A stretch of 64,000 nt of DNA from Brachionus manjavacas (lineage: Eukaryota > Rotifera > Eurotatoria > Ploima > Brachionidae), in the NCBI GenBank assembly GCA_019054805.1, contig JAHQIY010000001.1, positions 3,858,501 through 3,922,500 on the forward strand. Reading direction: 5' to 3'. A program made the position numbers and the translations under genes. The notes below the pieces were generated by a model that made no database searches, was not told where the DNA came from, and saw only the letters and a list, made by a program, of their open reading frames with translations. Positions 57,612-64,000 of the stretch are shown here, in pieces; position 1 is the first letter of the stretch, and each line of letters opens with the position of its first letter.

Positions 57612-59240
57612 TTTATACCATATAAACCCATGTAATTAGTTCCAAGTATGTTATCTTTTATGTTCCTTTTATTAGATTATTCCTGGCTACCTTAGACTTT
57701 TATGTACTTTATGTACTTTATTCCATATTATTTATGTAAGAATACATTCCTTTATGTATACTTTAAGGTAATTTAAAAGAAAATTAAAAAAAATCCTGTA
57801 ACAAACCAAGACTTTTATTTTTATTGATTTTATTGAAAAATTGACTAATGAAAAAACAAGTTAAATAATGCTAACCCTAAAATTAACCATAGTTTGACTA
57901 TCCGAAAAACGTCGCAAGACGTACTGAGCTTTGTCAAATTAGGGTTAATTTAAGTGTTAGCTTTCTTTTAACAAAATAGGATTCAATTGTAGTTTAGGGT
58001 TCGGGTAAGGTGAGATAAATTATTTTTTTATTTGGATTCTAAAATATTAGGTAAATACTTAATTTAAACAGGCATTAAGTTTAAAGGGTTTAGTCAGAAA
58101 TTTTTTTTTTTGTGAGACTATTCAAATGAAAAAATTCCATTTTGGGTGAGTGAGAATCAATTAAATAAATGTGAAGTTGATCAATTTATGAAAATGCGCA
58201 AAGAAAATTGTAATCAAGAGAATATTGAATATAACTCTAGTTCAAAATTAACAGAACCATGTAATCATAGAAATAAAACAGATGGGATTTTTTTAGGATG
58301 TTACAATTGTAATATAATTGCGAGCTTCAAGGAAATATATAGCTCTGAATCAGTACCATAAGCCAGTATTTTTTCCCTCGATACTTTTGATTGTATGTAT
58401 TCAATACCTGATCATATAGTTTATGATTTAGGTTGTAAAATGAAGAAATTTATTAACAATCAACAAAGGATAAAGACAGAAACAACTCGTTTGAATGAAT
58501 TTCAGCAAAAAGCAATAGTTGTAGATCGTTTCCATTTTCAAAAGCATTCGCAAGAAGATTATTTTTGTAGAGAAAATTGTGATGCAGACAAATATTCAGA
58601 ATTAAATCGAATAAATACTTCAGTTTGCGAAGAGATAAATTTTTGGCTATCAGGTTACAAACATATGGTAAAACATATGGATAATGTAAGGCGTCATTTT
58701 TTTTATACATTATATTTGATGAATACAACCTGTCTCAGATTTTTTTAAAAATGAAGAAAAGATCAAAAGATTATTAAACGATTTTAATTTTGAATTATAA
58801 TATAATTTTTTCTTGAATAAAAATTTATTGGTTTTAAAATTTACTGTAGCATTAAGCTTAAAATAAAAAATTCAATTGATGCTCTTGCTAACAAGACGTT
58901 TCCGAGTTATTAAAAATAGAAACTTTATGTAAAAGGCTCAAGAAATTCATGATTGAAACGATTTTAAAGAATTAAGAAATATTAAGGAAGGGGAAACCTG
59001 TATTATTCGTCTTCAAGGCTTAAATGGCTAAAAAAAAAGCTCTAGAAATTCATGGTTTTGAAATAATTAAATAACATGTGTTCATATGGTATAAAGTGCA
59101 TAAAGTACATAAAAGTCTAAGGTAGCCAGGAACAATCCAATAAAAGTAACATAAAAGATAACATACTTGATACTAATTACATGGGTTTATATGGTATAAA
59201 GTGCATAAAGTACATAAAAGTCAAAGGTAGCCAGGTCAGT
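57612..59240 (+). mobile_element. KDZ-type DNA transposon inserted in LINE A
   Basis: About 57612-57740 and 59077-59207 are inverted copies: TATACCATATAAACCCATGTAATTAG...GATAACATACTT, TAGCCAGGAA..., AAGTACATAAAAGTCTAAGGTAGCCAGG. On the right the terminal ATGGTATAAAGTGCATAAAGTACATAAAAGT block is repeated once more (to 59237), so the outer right end is ambiguous. A KDZ-like transposase fragment lies between the repeats. LINE A coding sequence is recognisable on both sides. Confidence 0.65.
58140..58748 (+). pseudogene. KDZ (Kyakuja-Dileera-Zisupton) transposase C-terminal part
   Basis: One frame with a single TAA (58359-58361): DGIFLGCYNCNIIASF, SSESVP-stop-ASIF, then HIVYDLGCKMKKFI, AIVVDRFHFQKH, CRENCDADKYSELNRINTSVCEEINFWLSGYKHMVKHM. 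YDxGC, VDRFH and the NTSVCEE-x-FxWLxGYK block are typical of KDZ transposases. The N-terminal zinc region and first catalytic Asp are missing. The stop could derive from CAA. Confidence 0.65.
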
Positions 59241-59349
59241 TCATGGCTTCAATTTTCAAACAAAAATATGAGCCGACATAAAGTATATTCTGTATCTTCG
59301 AGCCAAATTTTTTTTTTTTCTTTTCCATTAAAAAGGATTGACGCTGGTT

Positions 59350-59960
59350 TTTAAAAAGTAACCATTCTTGTTTTTTCAAGCGTCATTGACAATACATCAA
59401 ATTCTTGATCTATTTTTAGTTTCATCTTCACTAATTGACAAAATTACCTACTTTAATGTCTTAAATAGTCAAGACATGACTAGTAACCATTTCCCAATCG
59501 AAGTATCAATTTCTATGGGCTATCAATTAGAAAAAAAATCAACAGCTAAAAAATTTAACTATAAGAAAGCGAACTGGGTATTATTTAGCGAGATCTTAAA
59601 TTCTCAAATAGTTATTTTCCCTGAAATTTCCATCACTATCGATCAACTAATTGATAAAATTACAGAAAAAATCATTTCTGCTTCTCATAAAAGCATTCCT
59701 TATCTTTCTCAGAAAATCTACAAAACCAGTCTTCCCCGAAACATTGTTATTCTAGTAAAAGAACGCAGGAAAGTAAGAAGAAACTTTCAAAAAACTCGCT
59801 GTCAAAAGCTCAAGCAAAAATAAAATCAACTAACATTTGAGTTAAAGACCTCTTTAAAAAAATTCTGGAATCAAAATTGGTTTGATTTTATCAAGAAGAT
59901 GGGAAAAACCCACTAACAAGTAGACCTTTTTGGAAAAAAAAAATAAATTTAGAACAAAAA
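59350..59960 (+). pseudogene. LINE A endonuclease C-terminus and linker
   Basis: The ORF to 59823 gives ILDLFLVSSSLIDKI and MTSNHFPIEVSI, the last endonuclease catalytic block (S-D/N-H-xPI), then a linker (FNYKKANWVLFSEIL, SLPRNIVILVKERRKVRRNF). After a stop it continues WNQNWFDFIKKMGK and RPFWKK, typical of the region before the reverse transcriptase. It ends at an insertion of inverted-repeat DNA near 59970. Confidence 0.65.
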
Positions 59961-59990
59961 ACGCATAATATTAATTGCTTCTAGATAAAA

Positions 59991-61182
59991 TAATTATTTT
60001 ACTAGATAAAATGTATTAATTTTACTAGATAAAAAAATTAATAACTAGAAAATAAATTTAAACACTATAAAAATAAATTAACACCTATCAAAAAAAATAT
60101 TACTAGATAAAAATTGCTTTTAACTATAAAGAAATATTAATTGAATACAAAACTTATGAATCTGCTATATAAAAATATTAATTGACATTAAAAATTAATT
60201 GAAACTATTAATTGACATTAAAAATTGATTGAAACTAGTTTGAAATTTGACATCTCTTTTAATTGATTAAATGTGGTCTATATAAGTTAAAAAAGAACTT
60301 TAAGAACTCAAATTAAAGTTTTAGTTTCAAAAATGAGCTCTGATGAAAGCTTTTCTTCAATAAGCTCTGACAGCTCCACAGAATCCATCAATGATTCTGA
60401 CACCGAGACTTACCGATGTTGAAGATGATACTCAAATTGTTGTAAAAAAAGGACGTGGTAAAAACAAAGTATATGATTTAGTTGCAGAACAAATAAGTCT
60501 AAATGATGCAATTGAGTTTATAAAAGGTTTCGAATCCGTCAAATGGACTCGCGCAGACACACGCAACACGGAAGAGGGAGAAAAACGTTTTTACACTTGT
60601 ATTAAAGGGTGTCCAAAAGGATTATATATATTACTAAATACCGAAGACGAGTTTGTCAATATTTATGCCTCGGACGATAATCATCAACATGACAATCCAA
60701 CAAGAAACCTGGAAGACCAAAAACAACAGTCGAATGCTTAGAATTTCAACCGGGTGAACAGGTATCCGATTCAAGTGATGAGGATACCTTCGAAGAACTT
60801 CTGGACATCCCAAATAACGATCAAAAAAAGACATACAAAAATAATTCGAGCAATATACTATTTGACAACGACGAACCTGGGCCAAGTCAACCTATAAAGC
60901 CGAAACGTGGTCGAGGTAGACCAAGTAAAAACAGTCAAATTACAATTACTTCTGCAAAAAAAAGAGACGCGAAAAGTACAAGCGATGCCGCTGTGAGTCA
61001 AACTCAAAATAAAAAACGCAGAATTTAATTTTTTATTCTTTTATTTTTTTTCTACTTATTAATATAAAATTGTATCAATTTGTATTTTTTTCTACTTATT
61101 AATAAATATATCTAGTCAAAATAATATTTTTTATCTTTTATTTGAATATCTAGTAAATTTAATACCTTTATCTAAAATAATT
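59991..61182 (+). mobile_element. Second DNA transposon in LINE A, ~40-bp inverted repeats
   Basis: TAATTATTTTACTAGATAAAATGTATTAATTTTACTAGATAA (59991-60032) faces the complement of TATCTAGTAAATTTAATACCTTTATCTAAAATAATTA (61148-61182). Extra CTAGATAAA motifs are scattered near both ends. Inside: a 28-bp direct repeat near 60177-60239, a TATATAAG box (60274-60281) and one ORF. LINE A sequence resumes after about 61190. Probably MULE-related, judged by its ORF. Confidence 0.5.
60332..61028 (+). pseudogene. FLYWCH/WRKY-like plus AT-hook ORF, frameshifted
   Basis: ATG at 60332 opens a Ser/Asp-rich start (SSDESFSSISSDSSTES). After a shift near 60412 the frame gives VKKGRGKNKVYDLVAEQ, VKWTRADTRN, EKRFYTCIKGCPKGLYILLN and NHQHDN, resembling the W-x-n-C-x-C-x-n-HxH zinc fold of FLYWCH/WRKY-type transposon domains. 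After a second shift near 60735 it runs FQPGEQVSDSSDEDTFEELL, then KRGRGRPSKNSQ (AT-hook), and ends KKRRI-stop at 61026-61028. About 230 codons with no catalytic domain. A TATATAAG box sits 51 bp before the ATG. It may be an accessory DNA-binding protein of the host element. Confidence 0.5.
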
Positions 61183-61189
61183 AATTCAA

Positions 61190-61780
61190 TGCCAACAAAA
61201 AAAAGATCAAATTTAATCCCAAATTTGATTTCAACTGACAAGGAATTAAAAACAAATGAAGAAAAGGGATAATGCTTTGGAGAACTCTTATCTTCAATAT
61301 TTACTCCTAATTCTGATTTAATTGATACTAAGAAAGATTTCGAAATACTTAATTCTAACTGTGAATTTTTTAGAAATTATGATCAGTGTAATTTAAATGA
61401 TCCAATTTGCTTAAATGAATTAATTATGGCTCTAAAAAGATCGAAAAATAGAAATCATAGAACTTTTTAATTTATCTCTTAGAGAAGGTAAGGTCCCGAA
61501 AGCGTGGAAAACTTCGAACATTACAATGATTCAAAAAAAGGCCTCTAATTTACAAGATCCTTTAAATTATAGACCAATTAGTATAACGAGTTGTTTAGGT
61601 AAGTTACTGGAACGAAAAGTTTATTCAAGATTATACAATTTTTTGGAACATAATTCACTCCTAATCCAGGAGCAATCTGGATTTAGGAAACACCGGCAAA
61701 CATCGGATAATCTTTTATTTTTAATTATTTTTTTTAGCTTATTTTCTTTTTTTTTTCTCATTTTATTAACTTTAATTTAA
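61190..61780 (+). pseudogene. LINE A reverse transcriptase, N-terminal part
   Basis: Reads TKKDFEILNSNCEFFRNYDQ, CLNELIMALKRSKNR, then, after an internal loss of roughly 40 codons, FNLSLREGKVPKAWKTSNITMIQKK, DPLNYRPISITSCLGKLLER and LIQEQSGFRKHRQTSDNLLFLI (RT motifs 0-2). It breaks into T-rich noncoding sequence at about 61725 before the catalytic motifs A and C. The enzyme core is deleted. Confidence 0.7.
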
Positions 61781-61799
61781 TTTTTTATTTTGAATTTGA

Positions 61800-61872
61800 T
61801 TTTTTTAATTTACTCTGAAGGAGCTGTAGCTCGGTACAGAAAACAAATAAATAAAAAATAAAAATAAAATAA
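61800..61872 (+). repeat. LINE A 3' end with (AAATA)n tail
   Basis: CTCTGAAGGAGCTGTAGCTCGGTACAG followed by AAATAAATAAAAAATAAAAATAAAATAA resembles a LINE 3' terminus. The tail type equals that of LINE B at 52262-52298. Together with the RT fragment it indicates an internally deleted element. Confidence 0.5.
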
Positions 61873-62339
61873 CCTGAAAAAGTTTTTAGAATTATTCAGA
61901 ATTTTTATATTCAATATGAAATATCTTCGGCTAGGTAAAAAAAACTAAATAAATATAGTCTAAAGATTACCAGAGTCGAATCAGCTACTTCATCGCCAAA
62001 CCCTATCAACCCCCGACTAATTTACCAATCAGATCAACAAACACCTTTAATCAACATAGTTCTCTTTATTATAGCTATGATAAAGAACTATACACGAATC
62101 GATTTATGAAAACAACTTTGAAATTATTAAAATTGTTAACCAATTTTTTGGACCAATGTTTGGAAACTAAATTTAAACTTATTTGAACAACTCTAGTCTA
62201 GTTGAAGCGAATCAAAACATCATGGACGTCTGTTCAGAATCCTTGCAATCTAACCATGAATAAAACACTTCAAATTCCTCTTCTCAATATTCGATCTGTT
62301 GAATCCGAATCAAAAAACCTAGGACTAACAAGACTCGTT

Positions 62340-62600
62340 AGAATAAATAAAATATATATTTTTTAGTTTAAACTAAACTCACTTAAAACCAAATAATATA
62401 TTCGAATTACCTGGCCTCAAGATTTAAAGAGGAGATAGATTAGATAGAAGAGGGAGTGGATCTGCAATTTTCATCAAAAATAATTTAATCTCAGAAGAAA
62501 TTTCACTCACAAATATTTCCAAACTTGATAATACTGTCGGCTGTGAATTAACAATTGACCATAACTTTTAATTAGCCATTTTTTTCATCTCCCTTACCTA
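62340..62600 (+). pseudogene. Another LINE endonuclease relic
   Basis: Reads RGSGSAIFIKNNLISEEISL, SKLDNTVGCELTID, LAIFFISL and FPGRVSVPSELS with several stops. G-G/S-A-IFIK-NL is the middle strand of LINE endonucleases. Flanking sequence from 62050 is too decayed to read. Confidence 0.4.
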
Positions 62601-62699
62601 AATTCTCATTAGAGGATTCCCTGGAAGAGTTTCTGTTCCTAGCGAATTAAGTGTCTCCCCCAGGAAATCCTTCCCAAAATCTTAATTATACATCTCGGC

Positions 62700-64000
62700 A
62701 TACTCTAGGCCAGTTTGAACCCTTGACGGTCAGACATCACAGTTGTATTAACTTTTTATAATTTAATGCTTTAACCTGTGATTTAAGTGAATTTAAAATA
62801 TAAAAAACACAAGATCAGTATAAAATATAAAAAAATACACATTTCTATTTAAAAAAATAATTTCGGCTGATTAAATTTAAATTAAATTAGCCCATTTGCC
62901 CTTTAATTAATTTTTAACCTTTAATTTTAATAAAAAGCAAATTTCTTATACTAAAATTAAAATCTTAATTAATCCAAAAATCCTACTAAGTTTAAATTTG
63001 TAATATTTTGAAAAGAAATGTTCAATTGTTTTTTATGTTCTGATACACTCAATTTGAAATTATGTTTTTAATTTAAATTTTTTATACTGACTAATAAATT
63101 TTTCAAATAAGCGAAAATGTAAAATGTCGAAAATGCTTCTTTTAATTATTCATAGATTAAAAAAGAACATAATTAAAATAATTTTAAATACTTAAAGAAA
63201 AATTTAAAAATGTAAGCTTTACTTGATCAAAGAAAATTAGAAATTTTTTTTTCAATATTTTTACTTGTCCTCATTTTGGAACTCTTGAGACAAACATTAA
63301 AAAAAAAGTACAGATCTTGGATTTTAATAATTGAAAAAATCTTTTTAGATATTAAAGGTTTGAATGTTGGACAGACTATTTAAATTTAATTGTTTGATTG
63401 TCTTGAGCTAATAATGGTTTTGCGGATTAATAAAGCAAAATCAAAATGTAAAGAAAAAATAGAATAAAAAAATGTAAAAAAAATATATTCAATATTAATA
63501 TAGATTAAAATAAAATTTTAGTAATTAATTTAATTTATTTCTTCATCTGTGTCGAGCTATATCTCCTTCAGATTAAATAATGAAAGGTGCTTCATTTTTA
63601 AGAAAATTTCACGAAAAAAAATAATAAAAGATAGCAATTACGAAAAGGAAATAAATTTTGTCGAGCATTTTACTTTCAGAAACCCTTTAAAGTGCTAAAA
63701 AGTTAGCTAACTTTTTTTATACTTGGATTTTTTAAATAGTGAGATAAAGTCTACTAAATTTATATGAGAGTTTTTTACAATATTTGCAAATGAAGGCCAG
63801 ATCAGAATTAAAACACAAATTTTAATCTGGCTTGGTATAGATAGAAAGAGATTATTTTATAGAGAAAATATTTTCCCAGGAATTGATCTAAATATAAAGG
63901 AATGTTTATATAAATCCAATGATATAAATGTTTATTTTTTAAACGAAATAAACATTTGTGGCCTCTAAAGCATTAACTTTTTGTGAATTAAAGTATGCTT
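62700..64000. other. AT-rich sequence without recognised content
   Basis: No ORF above noise, no splice-flanked coding segment, no RNA gene and no clear inverted repeat were seen. Confidence 0.4.

Overview
This is nuclear DNA of an AT-rich invertebrate animal. It holds multi-exon genes with GT-AG introns, many of only 45-70 bp, that encode animal proteins: a laminin gamma chain, a ciliary dynein regulatory complex subunit, a mitochondrial ribosomal protein, a PAPS transporter pair, and THAP and C2H2 zinc-finger proteins. The standard genetic code fits every host gene. The strong AT bias, tiny introns and dense LINE, MULE and KDZ relics would suit a monogonont rotifer such as Brachionus, but that is inference. 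All exon junctions below were worked out by hand from splice motifs, frame and remembered family alignments.

Layout. 1-293: last exon of an unrecognised + gene. 542-6707: DRC1 (+). 6766-11564: two tandem SLC35B3-type PAPS transporter genes (-) with identical exon phases; the last intron of each carries a different DNA transposon. 12531-17022: TTC27 (-). 17153-17704: mitochondrial ribosomal protein mS34 (-). 19009-24937: a POGZ/ZNF280-like zinc-finger gene (-) whose 4.2 kb intron contains a complete FAM187-like immunoglobulin gene on the other strand (19495-21069), plus palindromic MITE-like elements. 27461-28948: THAP-domain gene (-). 28949-34090: 5 kb with no gene seen. 34091-43373: laminin gamma (+), four exons.

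From about 43.9 kb onward the window is almost entirely mobile DNA. A roughly 6.44 kb unit (5' part of LINE 'A' joined to a complete LINE 'B') lies head-to-tail with a 3'-truncated second copy. A GC-richer cassette then encodes an HUH-endonuclease/SF3-helicase Rep protein fused in frame to the endonuclease of another LINE A copy. That LINE A copy is interrupted by a KDZ-type DNA transposon and by a second inverted-repeat element carrying a FLYWCH-like/AT-hook ORF, and ends in reverse transcriptase fragments and an A-rich tail.

The host genes are unrelated neighbours and do not form a pathway. The most unusual object is the Rep-LINE fusion at 55.9-57.6 kb. Next come the clean but stop-riddled LINE A frame, whose eleven stops could all be C-to-T changes, and the basic repeat motif shared by the adjacent THAP and zinc-finger genes.
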